Source: Rhodoferax sp. WC2427
GTDB lineage: Bacteria; Pseudomonadota; Gammaproteobacteria; Burkholderiales; Burkholderiaceae_C
NCBI RefSeq assembly: GCF_040822085.1
Contig: NZ_CP162006.1
Span: 248,001-312,000 of the forward strand
DNA length: 64,000 nucleotides
Direction: 5' to 3'
The notes beneath the pieces are model-generated. The model was not told the origin of the DNA. It saw only the letters and a program-made list of their open reading frames with translations, and did not search any database. The position numbers and the translations under genes are program-made. This document shows, one piece after another, positions 52,147 through 60,959 of the stretch (position 1 is the stretch's first letter; each line of letters starts with the position of its first letter).

Positions 52147-53838
52147 ATGGCCCAGCCGTGGTGGAAAAGCAGCGTCGCATACCAGATCTACCCCCGCAGT
52201 TTTTGCGACAGCAATGGCGACGGCGTGGGCGATCTGCCCGGCATCACCTCCAAGCTGGACTACCTGCACACGCTGGGTATCGATGTGGTGTGGCTGTCGC
52301 CCATCTACCCCTCGCCCAACGACGACGGCGGCTACGACATCAGCGACTACCGCGCCATCGCCCCCGAATACGGCAGCATGGCCGACTTCGACCAGATGCT
52401 GGCGCAGATGCACCAGCGCGGCATCCGGCTGATGCTGGACCTGGTGGTCAACCACACCTCGGACGAGCACCCCTGGTTTACCGAAGCCTGCCAATCCAAA
52501 GACAACCCCTACCGCAATTACTACATCTGGCGTGCCCCGGCCGCCGATGGCGGGCCGCCCAACAACTGGGAAGCCGCGTTTTCCGGCTCGGCCTGGGAGT
52601 TCCATGCGCCCACCGGCGAGTACTACCTGCACATGTTCTCCAAAAAGCAGCCCGAGCTGTATTGGGAAAACGCGCTGGTGCGCGCCGAGGTGTATGCGCT
52701 GATGCGCTTTTGGCTGGACAAGGGTGTGGACGGCTTCCGCATGGACGTGATCAACATGGTGTCCAAAACCTACGCGGCGGATGGCAGCCTGCCTAACGCC
52801 CCGGTGGTGCGGCCCGGCTTTTTGCAGCCCGCGTTCACCCTGGTCACCAACGGCCCGCGCCTGGTGGAATACCTGCAGGAAATGCGGCGCGAGGTGCTGG
52901 ACCACTATGACACCATCACCGTGGGCGAAGCACCCAACGCCACGCTGCGCCAGGGCGTGGAAATCACCCACCCCGAGACCGGTGCCTTGGGCATGCTGTT
53001 CCAGTTTGAGCACATGGATCTGGACTCGGTGCCCGGCCATGGCGAAGGCAAATGGGCGCTGCGCAAGCTGCCGCTGGGCGAGCTCAAAACCAGCCTGTCG
53101 CGCTGGCAGGACGGCCTGGCGGGCCGGGGCTGGAACAGCCTGTACCTCAGCAACCACGACCAGCCCCGGCCGGTGTCGCGCTTCGGTGACGACGGCGCGT
53201 ACCGCGTGCAGTCCGCCAAGATGCTGGCCACGCTGCTGCACGGCATGCAGGGCACGCCCTACGTGTACCAGGGCGAAGAGCTGGGCATGACCAACAAGCC
53301 CTACGCCTCGGTGGCCGATTGCTACGACCTGGAGTCGCGCAACATGTTTCGCACCGCCACGCAAGAGCGCGGCGTAGACCCCGAGGTAGCCCTGCAGGCC
53401 ATCCGCACCAAGGGCCGCGACAACGCCCGCACTCCCATGCAGTGGAACGCCACCACCCACGCCGGTTTCACCACCGGTACGCCCTGGCAGCCGGTCAACC
53501 CCAATTACCCCGCCATCCACAGCGAGGCGGCGCTGGCCGACGCGGACTCGGTCTTCCACTACTACCGCGCCCTGATCGCCCTGCGCAAGGCGCACCCGGT
53601 GCTGGTCGACGGCCGCTACAAGTTGCTGCTGGCCGAGCACCTCGAGATCTACGCCTACCTGCGCACCCTGGGCAAGAAGCGCTGGCTGGTGGTGTGCAAC
53701 TTCTACGGCGGCACGCCGGTGCTGTCCCTGCCGTACCGCGCGGCGCAGCGGGTGATTGGCAACTACCCCGCAGCGGGCATGGATCTGCAGAGCATGGTTT
53801 TGCGGCCCTATGAGGCGGCGATTTTTCGGTTGGAGTGA
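52147..53838 (+). CDS. GH13 alpha-glucosidase (oligo-1,6-glucosidase / trehalose- or maltose-type)
   Basis: 563 residues. The (beta/alpha)8 catalytic barrel carries the nucleophile D200 (DGFRMDVINM), acid/base E261 (TVGEAPNATL) and the transition-state stabiliser D338 (LSNHDQPR), preceded by DLVVNHTSDEHPWF. The N-terminus WWKSSVAYQIYPRSFCDSNG is that of cytoplasmic GH13 glucosidases. No signal peptide. The CCAGGAG site before ATG 52147 decides the start. A sugar-binding protein gene follows 29 nt later. Confidence 0.93.
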   Translation: MAQPWWKSSVAYQIYPRSFCDSNGDGVGDLPGITSKLDYLHTLGIDVVWLSPIYPSPNDDGGYDISDYRAIAPEYGSMADFDQMLAQMHQRGIRLMLDLVVNHTSDEHPWFTEACQSKDNPYRNYYIWRAPAADGGPPNNWEAAFSGSAWEFHAPTGEYYLHMFSKKQPELYWENALVRAEVYALMRFWLDKGVDGFRMDVINMVSKTYAADGSLPNAPVVRPGFLQPAFTLVTNGPRLVEYLQEMRREVLDHYDTITVGEAPNATLRQGVEITHPETGALGMLFQFEHMDLDSVPGHGEGKWALRKLPLGELKTSLSRWQDGLAGRGWNSLYLSNHDQPRPVSRFGDDGAYRVQSAKMLATLLHGMQGTPYVYQGEELGMTNKPYASVADCYDLESRNMFRTATQERGVDPEVALQAIRTKGRDNARTPMQWNATTHAGFTTGTPWQPVNPNYPAIHSEAALADADSVFHYYRALIALRKAHPVLVDGRYKLLLAEHLEIYAYLRTLGKKRWLVVCNFYGGTPVLSLPYRAAQRVIGNYPAAGMDLQSMVLRPYEAAIFRLE

Positions 53839-53867
53839 GTGTTTTTTTAACTTTGAAGGAGACAAGA

Positions 53868-55142
53868 ATGAAGATGCAAAAAATGGTGTGGATGGGGGCT
53901 TTGGCCCTGGGCGCGGCAGGTGCGCAGGCGGCGGGCGTGACGCTCACCATGACCTGCGGCTCGGCTGAGCAGGACGTGCAGTACTGCAAAAAAATCGCCA
54001 CCGAGTGGGGCGCCAAGACCGGCAACACGCTGGAGCTGTTGAGCGTTCCCCAGTCGTCCAGCGACATCCTGGGGCTGTTTCGCCAGATGTTTGCCGCCCG
54101 CTCCGACAAACTCGATGTGATGCAGATCGACGTGGTCTGGCCCGGCATCCTGAAAGACCAGTTGCTCGACCTCAAGCCCTACACCAAGGGCATCGAGAAG
54201 ACCCATTTCCCCGCCATGGTGGCCAACAACACCGTCAACGGCAAGCTGCTGGCCATGCCCTGGCTGACCGATGCGGGCGTGATGTTCTACCGCAAGGACC
54301 TGCTGGCCAAATACGGCGAGAAGCCGCCCACCACCTGGGCCGAGCTCACCACCACCGCCAAAAAAGTCATGGACGGCGAGCGCAAGGCGGGCAACGCCGC
54401 CATGCAGGGCTTTGTGTTCCAGGCCAAGGCCTACGAGGGCCTGACCTGCACCGGCCTGGAATGGGTGGCCAGCTTTGGTGGCGGCACCATCATCGACCGC
54501 GCGGGCAAAACCACCATCAACAACCCCCAGGCGGCCAAGGCGCTGGACTTGGCCGCCAGCTGGATCGGCACCATCGCCCCCACCGGCGTGCTCAACTACG
54601 CCGAAGAAGAAGCCCGCGGCGTGTTCCAGAACGGCAACGCCGTCTTCATGCGCAACTGGCCCTATGCCTGGGCACTGGGCAACGGGTCTGACAGCAGCAT
54701 CAAGGGCAAGATCGGGGTGATGGTGGGCATGCCCAAAGGCGACGGCCCCAACAGCACCGGGGCTGCTGCGCTGGGCGGTTGGCAAATGGCGGTCAGCAAA
54801 TACACCAAGCACCCCAAGGAGTCCGCGGACCTGGTGCTCTACATGACCAGCGAGGCGGTGCAAAAAGAGCGCTCCATCACCCTGGCCTCCAACCCCACCA
54901 TCCCCGCGCTGTACCAGGACAAAGACATCCTGGCCGCCAACCCGTTCTACGGCGATTTGTTTGAAACCCTCAAGGTCGCCGTGCCGCGCCCGGCCACCGT
55001 CACCGGCATGAAGTACAACGAGGTGTCCGCCGCCTTCTGGAACGCCACCCACGAAGTGCTGTCCGGCAAGGCCACCGGCGCCGAGAGCGTGAAGAAGCTC
55101 GAAGGCAAGATCGACGGCATCCGCCGCGGCCCGAGCTGGTAA
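53868..55142 (+). CDS. ABC transporter sugar-binding protein (orphan)
   Basis: 424 residues. The signal peptide (MKMQKMVWMGALALGAAGAQ) is followed by an extracellular solute-binding domain of the maltose/trehalose type (GVTLTMTCGSAEQDVQYCKK; GNAVFMRNWPYAWALGNGSD). Paired with the GH13 enzyme it should bind an alpha-glucoside. No permease or ATPase genes follow: the next gene is on the other strand, so the rest of the transporter must lie elsewhere. AAGGAGACAAG precedes the start. Confidence 0.92.
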   Translation: MKMQKMVWMGALALGAAGAQAAGVTLTMTCGSAEQDVQYCKKIATEWGAKTGNTLELLSVPQSSSDILGLFRQMFAARSDKLDVMQIDVVWPGILKDQLLDLKPYTKGIEKTHFPAMVANNTVNGKLLAMPWLTDAGVMFYRKDLLAKYGEKPPTTWAELTTTAKKVMDGERKAGNAAMQGFVFQAKAYEGLTCTGLEWVASFGGGTIIDRAGKTTINNPQAAKALDLAASWIGTIAPTGVLNYAEEEARGVFQNGNAVFMRNWPYAWALGNGSDSSIKGKIGVMVGMPKGDGPNSTGAAALGGWQMAVSKYTKHPKESADLVLYMTSEAVQKERSITLASNPTIPALYQDKDILAANPFYGDLFETLKVAVPRPATVTGMKYNEVSAAFWNATHEVLSGKATGAESVKKLEGKIDGIRRGPSW

Positions 55143-55150
55143 AAAGTGCT

Positions 55151-55230
55151 GCTATCGTTTTAGCCTGATTTTTCAGGCATAAAAAAAGCTGCCCGTGCTG
55201 ATTCAACCAGCACGGGCAGCTATCAAAAAG
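55151..55230 (-). repeat. Dispersed repeat, copy 16, with perfect 14-bp terminator hairpin
   Basis: AGCTGCCCGTGCTG/CAGCACGGGCAGCT (55187-55200/55208-55221). On the minus strand it is followed by a run of T, so it ends the methyltransferase transcript. A second hairpin GCCTGA-TTTT-TCAGGC lies next to it. Confidence 0.85.
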
Positions 55231-55276
55231 TAAGCAATTTTGCCTCGCTTTGGAGCATCAGCGGCGGTGGCCCACG

Positions 55277-56020
55277 CTACACCGCCCGGTAGATGCGGTA
55301 GTGCGCATGCGCCTGCACCAGGCGCAAAAAGGGGGCCTGGTCCAGCGGGCCGTGGGCGTAGGGGTGGGTGTAGCAAACCCACAGGTCGCGCGGCTGGGCG
55401 GCCAGGGAGGCCTGGATGTGTTGCAGGATGGCCGCCAGCACCACCTCGCTGAAGGGGTTGTAGAAATACGCCACGCAAGGGGTGTGGGGCAGCACGAACT
55501 GGGTGGCATCCTGGTGCACCGACTGCAGATGGCGGCAGCGCTGGCCGGGGTGGCGAAAGCTGGCGATGTTGCGCAGTGCCACGGCGTGCAGCGCCTGCGC
55601 AAACTCCACCCCCCACACGGCCTGGAACGGCCACAGCGAGGCCAGCAGCATCGCCTTGCCCTTGCCCGAGCCGTAGTCTATGAAGCTGTACTGCGCGTGG
55701 TCTATGGGCAGCTGCTCCATCTGGCGCTGGAACACCTGCGGGTCGGTGCCGTGGTAGTAGTGCCCCAGGTCGCGGTGCTGGCCCACCACGGCCAGGTCGC
55801 TGAGCTGCGTGATGCCTGCGGTGTCGACCTGGTAGTCGCGGTCAAACTGCTGCTGCACGCGCAGGGCGTCGGCTTCCCACCGCCTGCGCTGCGGGTCCAG
55901 GCGGCGCACCAGATAGCGGGCGAACTCGGGCACATAGGCCAGCGTGCCCCACAGGCCCCGGTGGGCAAAGGACCGGCGGACTTTGGCGCGCACACTGCGC
56001 AGGCTGGAGGCGAATCCCAT
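55277..56020 (-). CDS. Class I SAM-dependent methyltransferase
   Basis: 247 residues. Motif I reads FIDYGSGKGKAMLLAS, and a later block CVAYFYNPFSEVVLAAIL serves as the post-II/III region. The 120-residue N-terminal part is rich in Arg/Tyr (FARYLVRRLDPQRRRWEADA) and of unknown role. It resembles small Burkholderiales methyltransferases annotated without substrate. It ends at a strong terminator and stands alone. Confidence 0.82.
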   Translation of the reverse strand: MGFASSLRSVRAKVRRSFAHRGLWGTLAYVPEFARYLVRRLDPQRRRWEADALRVQQQFDRDYQVDTAGITQLSDLAVVGQHRDLGHYYHGTDPQVFQRQMEQLPIDHAQYSFIDYGSGKGKAMLLASLWPFQAVWGVEFAQALHAVALRNIASFRHPGQRCRHLQSVHQDATQFVLPHTPCVAYFYNPFSEVVLAAILQHIQASLAAQPRDLWVCYTHPYAHGPLDQAPFLRLVQAHAHYRIYRAV

Positions 56021-56134
56021 GGTGGTGGACGGTAGGAGGGGTTGGATGGAATGGGCCGTTCACGCCCATCCAGCCAGTATAAGGTGCTATCAAAATAACA
56101 AATCCTCCCCTGCGCACGCACCACCCGTGGGCTG

Positions 56135-58444
56135 TTACAAGCCGATCACACCACCGTCGTTCTTGGTGATCATCACCGTGGCCGAGCGGGGGCGGGCGCT
56201 GCTGCCGCCGGGGCCGTAGGCGGCCACACCGGCACCGTTGCCGGGCCAGTGGCTTTCAAACTTGGTCGGGTCGCCGATGTTGGCGGCGGCGGTGTTTTCA
56301 CCCGGGTGCTGGATGTTGACGAACAGGGCTTTGCCGTCGGGCGACTCGGCCACGCCGGTCACCTCGGCACCCAGCGGCGCGGTCAGGAAGCGGCGGAAGA
56401 TGGTGTCGTTCATCTTTTTGCCCGCATAGGTGTCTACCACCACCGGGGCGGTGCCTGCGGTGCCGGGCTTGCCGTTGGCCTGGTTGGTCACGGTGATCTT
56501 GCCGCCGTCGCCGTAGCTGCCGGGTACGGCGGCCAACAGCATGCAGTTGGTGACGTCGGTGTAGGCGTTGTCGTCGGTTTCGATCCACAGGATGCCGCTG
56601 GCCTTGGAGAACCAGCAGCCGTCGGGCTTGGACAGGTCGTTCACCGAGGTCAGGCCCGAGAGGTTGACGTTGTTCTGGTAGTTGACGTTGTCCAGCCCGA
56701 TGTCGGCCGCGGCCTGGCTGGCGAACAGGTAGATGTCCCAGTTGAACGTGGTGGCCGATGCCAGGTTGCCGGTTTCGCGCATGCGCATGACCTGGCCGTT
56801 GACATTGCCCTTTTGGGCGGTTGCACCCTTGTTGTCCAGCCAGTAGCGGGGGAAGGCCGGGTCCACATCGGGGTTGGGCACGTTGTTGCCGCTGGTGCTG
56901 CCCACGTTGCCGCGGTCGGGGTTCTCGGTCATGGTGATGTAGATCTCGCCATTGCGCGGGTTCACCGCCGTCCACTCGGGGCGGTCGCACTTGGTGGCCC
57001 CGGCGGCATCTGCAGCCAGGCGGGCGTTGACCAGCAGGTCGGCCAGGTCGGCAAAGGCGTAGGCGCTGTTGCCGCTGATGGCGGGGTTGCCCAGGTCCAG
57101 CTTGAGCCAGGTGCCCGAGCCGTCGGCGTTGAACTTGGCGGCAAACAGCGTGCCGTTGTCCAGGTACTTGGCACCCGTGGCCAGGCGGTCGGTGGGGTTG
57201 GCATCGGCGGCGCTCCATACGGCGTTGGACACGTATTTGTAGACGTATTCGCTGCGCGAGTCGTCGCCCATGTAGAAGGCCAGCGGCTGGCCGACCACCG
57301 GGTTGCTGGGCCAGGCGCCTTCGTGCGCAAAGCGGCCCAGGGCGGTGTGCTTGACCGGGGTGGACGTGGGGTTGTAGGGGTCGATCTCGACCACCCAGCC
57401 AAAGGTGTTGTGGCTGTTGCGGAAGTCGTCGCTGCCGTCGGTGGAGGTGCCGAGCTTGCTGGCGTCCCAGCGGGCGTATTCGGTGTTGCTGCTGTCCGCG
57501 GGCACCACGGTGGCCCAGCGTTGGCCGCCGCCTGCGCCCTGGGCCAGGCCGATGCGTTTGAAGGCGGTGCGTTCCTTGGCGCTGCGCAGTGCGTCGTCGG
57601 CGCTGCCGCGGCGGAAGAAACCGGCAAAGTTTTCTTCGCAGGTCAGGTAGGTGCCCCAGGGCGTGTAGCCGCTGGCGCAGTTGCCGATCATGCCGCGGGT
57701 GGCGGTGCCGTCGGGCGAGTATTTGGTTTTCAGCAGGGCGGAGCCTTTGGCCGGGCCGCTAAACACCATGGGGGTGCGGGGGGTGACGCGGCGGTTGAAG
57801 GTCGAGGCTTTGGCTACGCCAAAAATACCTGCCGTCTTGCTGATTTCAATGATCGACGCGCCGTGGGCTTCAACTTCTTTCAGTGCTTCGGCTTCGGGGC
57901 GTGGGCCTGCGCTGGAGGCGATGTTGGTCTGGCCGTTGGGGTGCATGAAGGGCACCGTGCCGTTGACGGCTTCGTGGTTGATGGCCATCAGCGCGCGGCT
58001 GTTGCTGGTCTGCGAGGGCTTGCCGTCGGTGGTCAGGCCAAAGTAGTGCATGCCGTCGTGGTGGTCACCGCTGCGGCGGGCAAAGTTGCCGTCGGTACCG
58101 TTGTTTTGGTAGTCGCCCACGGTAGGGTCGATGGAGTCGCCAGTGGCATAGACCACGGTGGCGGTGTAGCCCGCAGGCACGGTGACGGCATCGGCCAGGC
58201 TTTTGGCCACAGCGGTAAAGCCCAGTACCGGTGGCAGCAGCGGGGCGGCCACGGCATCGTCGCCGCCGCCGCAGGCCGCCAGGCCCAGACCGCCCAGGCT
58301 GGCCGTGGCCAGCGCGCCCACGCCGGAACGCAGCACCTGGCGGCGGCCCAGCGGGGTGGCCATCACGTCTTGCAAGTGGCGGTTGGCACTGGGGTTGTTG
58401 TCGAGGTCGTCGGGGTCGGTGAAGGCGTGGACAGGAGTGTTCAT
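56135..58444 (-). CDS. phoX: PhoX-type alkaline phosphatase (Tat-exported)
   Basis: 769 residues from ATG 58444. The twin-arginine signal (GRRQVLRSGVGALATASLGG) ends with LAACGGG, so it may be lipid-anchored. The PhoX beta-propeller body carries typical stretches (AINHEAVNGTVPFMHPNG; CASGYTPWGTYLTCEENFAG; WTAVNPRNGEIYITMTEN; FVNIQHPGENT). PhoX removes phosphate from organic esters, using Ca2+ and Fe. Upstream lie Pho-box-like half sites. It is divergent from a second phosphoesterase-like gene. Confidence 0.93.
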   Translation of the reverse strand: MNTPVHAFTDPDDLDNNPSANRHLQDVMATPLGRRQVLRSGVGALATASLGGLGLAACGGGDDAVAAPLLPPVLGFTAVAKSLADAVTVPAGYTATVVYATGDSIDPTVGDYQNNGTDGNFARRSGDHHDGMHYFGLTTDGKPSQTSNSRALMAINHEAVNGTVPFMHPNGQTNIASSAGPRPEAEALKEVEAHGASIIEISKTAGIFGVAKASTFNRRVTPRTPMVFSGPAKGSALLKTKYSPDGTATRGMIGNCASGYTPWGTYLTCEENFAGFFRRGSADDALRSAKERTAFKRIGLAQGAGGGQRWATVVPADSSNTEYARWDASKLGTSTDGSDDFRNSHNTFGWVVEIDPYNPTSTPVKHTALGRFAHEGAWPSNPVVGQPLAFYMGDDSRSEYVYKYVSNAVWSAADANPTDRLATGAKYLDNGTLFAAKFNADGSGTWLKLDLGNPAISGNSAYAFADLADLLVNARLAADAAGATKCDRPEWTAVNPRNGEIYITMTENPDRGNVGSTSGNNVPNPDVDPAFPRYWLDNKGATAQKGNVNGQVMRMRETGNLASATTFNWDIYLFASQAAADIGLDNVNYQNNVNLSGLTSVNDLSKPDGCWFSKASGILWIETDDNAYTDVTNCMLLAAVPGSYGDGGKITVTNQANGKPGTAGTAPVVVDTYAGKKMNDTIFRRFLTAPLGAEVTGVAESPDGKALFVNIQHPGENTAAANIGDPTKFESHWPGNGAGVAAYGPGGSSARPRSATVMITKNDGGVIGL

Positions 58445-58494
58445 CGGGGGTTTCTGTGTGAAGAAGAGGTAAAGCGCTAGCCTATCCACGCCGT

Positions 58495-58512
58495 ATGACA
58501 GGTCTGTGAATC
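58495..58512 (-). promoter_or_regulatory. Pho-box-like site on the phoX side
   Basis: On the minus strand GATTCAC-AGAC-CTGTCAT: the second heptamer matches the PhoB consensus CTGTCAT exactly, the first only in its TCA core. The spacing is 11 bp. It lies 50 bp before the phoX start. Confidence 0.45.
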
Positions 58513-58532
58513 ACCGGTGCGCTGCCGCGGGG

Positions 58533-58550
58533 CTGTCATCGCCCTGACAC
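58533..58550 (+). promoter_or_regulatory. Pho box upstream of the phosphoesterase-like gene
   Basis: CTGTCAT-CGCC-CTGACAC: two heptamers with 11-bp repeat spacing, matching the PhoB consensus closely. It lies 43 bp before the gene, where PhoB would replace the -35 box. Confidence 0.65.
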
Positions 58551-58592
58551 ACCGCCGCCCTAGAGTGCGGGCTTTTGCCTAGGGGTGTGTCC

Positions 58593-59606
58593 ATGTTGGT
58601 TCGAAGTCTTGCGTCCGTGCTGGCCGCGCTCAGTCTGGTGTCTTGTGCGTCTGTGGGGCCGCAGGCCACCCCGGGTTTTGCGTTTGGCCTGTGGGGCGAC
58701 ATGCCCTACCAAAAGGCGGGCGACGGCAGCAAGCTCCCGGCGGTGCTGCGCAGCATCAACCAGTCGGACATCGCGTTTTCACTGTACGACGGCGACATCA
58801 AGGACGGCAGCTCCCAGTGCACCGACAGCATCTACCAGGATGCCTTGGCGATGTTTGGCAGCATGGCCAAGCCCGTGGTCTATGTGCCCGGCGACAACGA
58901 GTGGACCGACTGCCACCGCCTGAACAACGGCGGCTATGACACGCTGGAGCGCCTGGCCTACCTGCGCCGCGTGATGTACCCCACCCTGAACAGCCTGGGC
59001 CAGACCCAGATGCCGCTGGAGCACCAGGGCCAATTGGGTGAAAAGTACGTGGAAAACACCCGCTTCAGCCATGGCGGCGTGGTGTTTGTGGGCCTGAATG
59101 TGCCCGGCAGCAACAACAACCTGGTGCTCAGCGCCAAGGAATGCAGTGCCAAGAGCGCACGCAAGACCGCGCAGTGCGATGCCGCCAGCGCCGAATACCT
59201 GGAGCGCGACAGCGCCAACGTGGCCTGGCTGGCCGCCTCGTTTGCCCAGGCCAAGGCCCAAAAGGCGCGCGGCATCGTGCTGGTGCTGCAGGCCGACCCC
59301 GGCTTTGACCTGCCGGAAACCGAAGACGTCGACGAGAGCACCGCAGCGGGCTATGTGGGCTACCGCAACTTCATGGACGCAGTCGTCAAGGAGACCGAGC
59401 AGTTCCCGGGCCAGGTGCTGTTTGTGCACGGCGACACGCACTTCTTCAAGCTCGACAAGCCCCTGTACAGCCCCACCAGGATGCTGCCCAACCTGACCCG
59501 CCTGCAAACCTTTGGCAGCCCGTCGCTGCACTGGGTGCGGGTCACGGTGGATGTGGCTTCAGACAACGTGTTCACCGTGCAGCCGGTGGTGGTGCGCCAG
59601 CCTTGA
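58593..59606 (+). CDS. Metallophosphoesterase-like lipoprotein
   Basis: 337 residues from ATG 58593, with AGGGG as ribosome-binding site. Lipobox LVSC at residues about 17-20. The metal-site outline of calcineurin-like phosphoesterases is visible: FGLWGDMPY, LYDGDIKDGSS, VYVPGDNEWTDC and FVHGDTHFF. It is probably outer-membrane or periplasmic and works alongside PhoX in phosphate scavenging, supported by the Pho box. Confidence 0.85.
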   Translation: MLVRSLASVLAALSLVSCASVGPQATPGFAFGLWGDMPYQKAGDGSKLPAVLRSINQSDIAFSLYDGDIKDGSSQCTDSIYQDALAMFGSMAKPVVYVPGDNEWTDCHRLNNGGYDTLERLAYLRRVMYPTLNSLGQTQMPLEHQGQLGEKYVENTRFSHGGVVFVGLNVPGSNNNLVLSAKECSAKSARKTAQCDAASAEYLERDSANVAWLAASFAQAKAQKARGIVLVLQADPGFDLPETEDVDESTAAGYVGYRNFMDAVVKETEQFPGQVLFVHGDTHFFKLDKPLYSPTRMLPNLTRLQTFGSPSLHWVRVTVDVASDNVFTVQPVVVRQP

Positions 59607-59630
59607 GCGGGTTGTCTCGCCCGTAAAAAA

Positions 59631-59665
59631 GGCCTCTACCGCACAGCGTGTGTGCGGTAGAGGCC
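59631..59665 (-). terminator. Perfect 15-bp hairpin with T-tract on the minus strand
   Basis: GGCCTCTACCGCACA/TGTGCGGTAGAGGCC around GCGTG; the six A at 59625-59630 give U6 on minus-strand RNA. It would end transcripts of the BON gene or shield the phosphoesterase gene. Confidence 0.8.
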
Positions 59666-59852
59666 CTAACCCGGCACTGCCTACCCAGCCTTTGGGGACT
59701 CGGTATGCGTTCGGGACACAGGAAGTGGAATTGCGCAACGTCCGGCCAGAGGGCCGCAAACCTGCCAACCAGGCGCTGCGCAATTCCTGGGGTGGCACCC
59801 GCTGCGCCAAAGGCCAGAAGCCCAAGCGCAGTGCGGTGCCGCCCTACAGGAC
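59666..59852. other. Gene-free stretch with a long stem (GGAATTGCGCA...TGCGCAATTCC)
   Basis: Between the hairpin at 59631 and the first BON gene. The 11-bp arms GGAATTGCGCA and TGCGCAATTCC can pair across about 40 nt, with GGCC-AGAG-GGCC inside. It may be the 3' UTR of the BON transcript. No protein is convincing in any frame. Confidence 0.4.
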
Positions 59853-60161
59853 TTACTCGTTGTTGTCGGTCGAGAAAGTGTGCACGGCGCTGTAGGCGTT
59901 GGTCACGCCGGGCACGGTGCTGGCGATGTAGCGGGCCTTGGCTTCTTCGACGGGGCCTTGGGCCCAGCCGTGCAGGGTCACGGTGCCGTTGCTGGCGGTG
60001 ACGGTCAGGTCCTTGGCTTCATCGCCCAGCTGGGTGCTGATGGCAGATTGCACCGAATTGGCCAGGTCGGCATCGTTGCCTGCGGCGTGGGCGGGGAGGA
60101 AAGCGCCTGCAGCCAGGGCGAACAGGGCGGAAGCTGCAACGCGGTTGAAAGAGCGGGTCAT
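59853..60161 (-). CDS. BON-domain periplasmic protein (paralog 1)
   Basis: 102 residues. A signal peptide (MTRSFNRVAASALFALAAGA, cleaved near AHA) is followed by a single BON domain: SVQSAISTQLGDEAKDLTV, NGTVTLHGWAQGPVEEAKAR, VPGVTNAYSAV. BON domains bind membranes or lipids and occur in osmotic-shock proteins such as OsmY. It is almost identical to the gene upstream at 60299-60607. Confidence 0.92.
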   Translation of the reverse strand: MTRSFNRVAASALFALAAGAFLPAHAAGNDADLANSVQSAISTQLGDEAKDLTVTASNGTVTLHGWAQGPVEEAKARYIASTVPGVTNAYSAVHTFSTDNNE

Positions 60162-60298
60162 GGTAGTGTCCTTTGGGTGGTTGTCCGCTTGGCGGTGTTA
60201 TTCAATGGAGTGATGGTCCCAAACCAGGGCTAACGGTGTGTGTCGGATCCGCTGGTTTGTGTTGCATCTGTCATCGAATGGCACCGGGGCCAAGAGGC

Positions 60299-60607
60299 TT
60301 AGTCGTTGGTGTCGGTCGAGAAGGTGCGCACGGTGCTGTAGGCATTGGCCACACCCGGCACGGTGCTGGCGATGTAGCGAGCCTTGGCGTCTTCTTGCGG
60401 GCCCTGTGCCCAGCCGTGCAGGGTCACGGTGCCGTTGCTGGCGGTGACGGTCAGGTCCTTGGCATCGCTACCCAGCTGCGTGCTGATGGCGGACTGGACC
60501 GAGTTGGCCAGGTCTGCGTCGTTGGTGGCAGCGTGGGCGGGGAGGAAAGCGCCAGCGGTCAGGGCGAACAGGGCAGAAGCAGCGATGCGGTTAAAAGAGC
60601 GGGTCAT
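60299..60607 (-). CDS. BON-domain periplasmic protein (paralog 2)
   Basis: 102 residues from ATG 60607; only about 13 residues differ from paralog 1 (for example SDAKDL for DEAKDL, QEDAKAR for EEAKAR). The open frame goes 35 codons further upstream but the signal peptide fixes the start. The 137-bp spacer between the two genes is not similar to the upstream leader, so the duplication covers mostly the coding part. Confidence 0.92.
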   Translation of the reverse strand: MTRSFNRIAASALFALTAGAFLPAHAATNDADLANSVQSAISTQLGSDAKDLTVTASNGTVTLHGWAQGPQEDAKARYIASTVPGVANAYSTVRTFSTDTND

Positions 60608-60741
60608 GGTGGAATCCTTTGGGGTTGTTGCAGTGTTTTGCGATGGGGTGATCTTCCCAAGCGGCGGCGGCTTGTGTGTGTCGGCAAGCCGCAGGCTGTG
60701 TTGCAACTGCAATCTAGGGTGAAACCCTAGGGTTTGGATTT

Positions 60742-60790
60742 GCTATGGTTTCTAGAGCTGCTTGCGCTGATGGAATCAGCGTAGAGCGGC
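60742..60790 (+). repeat. Dispersed intergenic repeat, copy 17
   Basis: GCTATGGTTTCTAGAGCTGC, TTGCGCTGATGGAATCAGCG, TAGAGCGGC: good match with intact dyad. Confidence 0.85.
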
Positions 60791-60900
60791 GAAAAGGCTA
60801 TAAACCTTGGCAAGAAAGCTCCCTCCGCTACGGTGGGGCCGTCCGGGAAGCCACCGGGACCTGAAGTTGGTATTTGTGCCTTGTTTTTAAAGGCCAAAAT

Positions 60901-60940
60901 GGCTGTTTACGCTTACCCCATCAGCGGAAGAAGCTATCAA
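60901..60940 (-). repeat. Dispersed intergenic repeat, copy 18
   Basis: On the minus strand TTTTTGATAGCTTCTTCCGC, TGATGGGGTAAGCGTAAACAG. It lies directly behind the AsnC-family gene. Confidence 0.7.
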
Positions 60941-60959
60941 AAACAAAGCAAACGCGCCC

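Larger units (their letters stand above)
60608..60959. other. 352-bp gene-free region with two repeat copies
   Basis: It holds the leader of the BON gene, repeat copies at 60742-60790 and 60901-60940, and between them a GC-rich segment with an imperfect stem (CGGTGG/CCACCG, about 60834-60860). No ORF with a recognisable product was found on either strand. Confidence 0.6.

Noticed and set aside
56249..58480. 743-codon open frame on the plus strand
   Set aside because: Mirror of phoX; Gly/Val/Ala-rich with no recognisable domain.
59559..59825. Short frames after the phosphoesterase gene
   Set aside because: No family resemblance; the region is explained better by hairpins and a 3' UTR.
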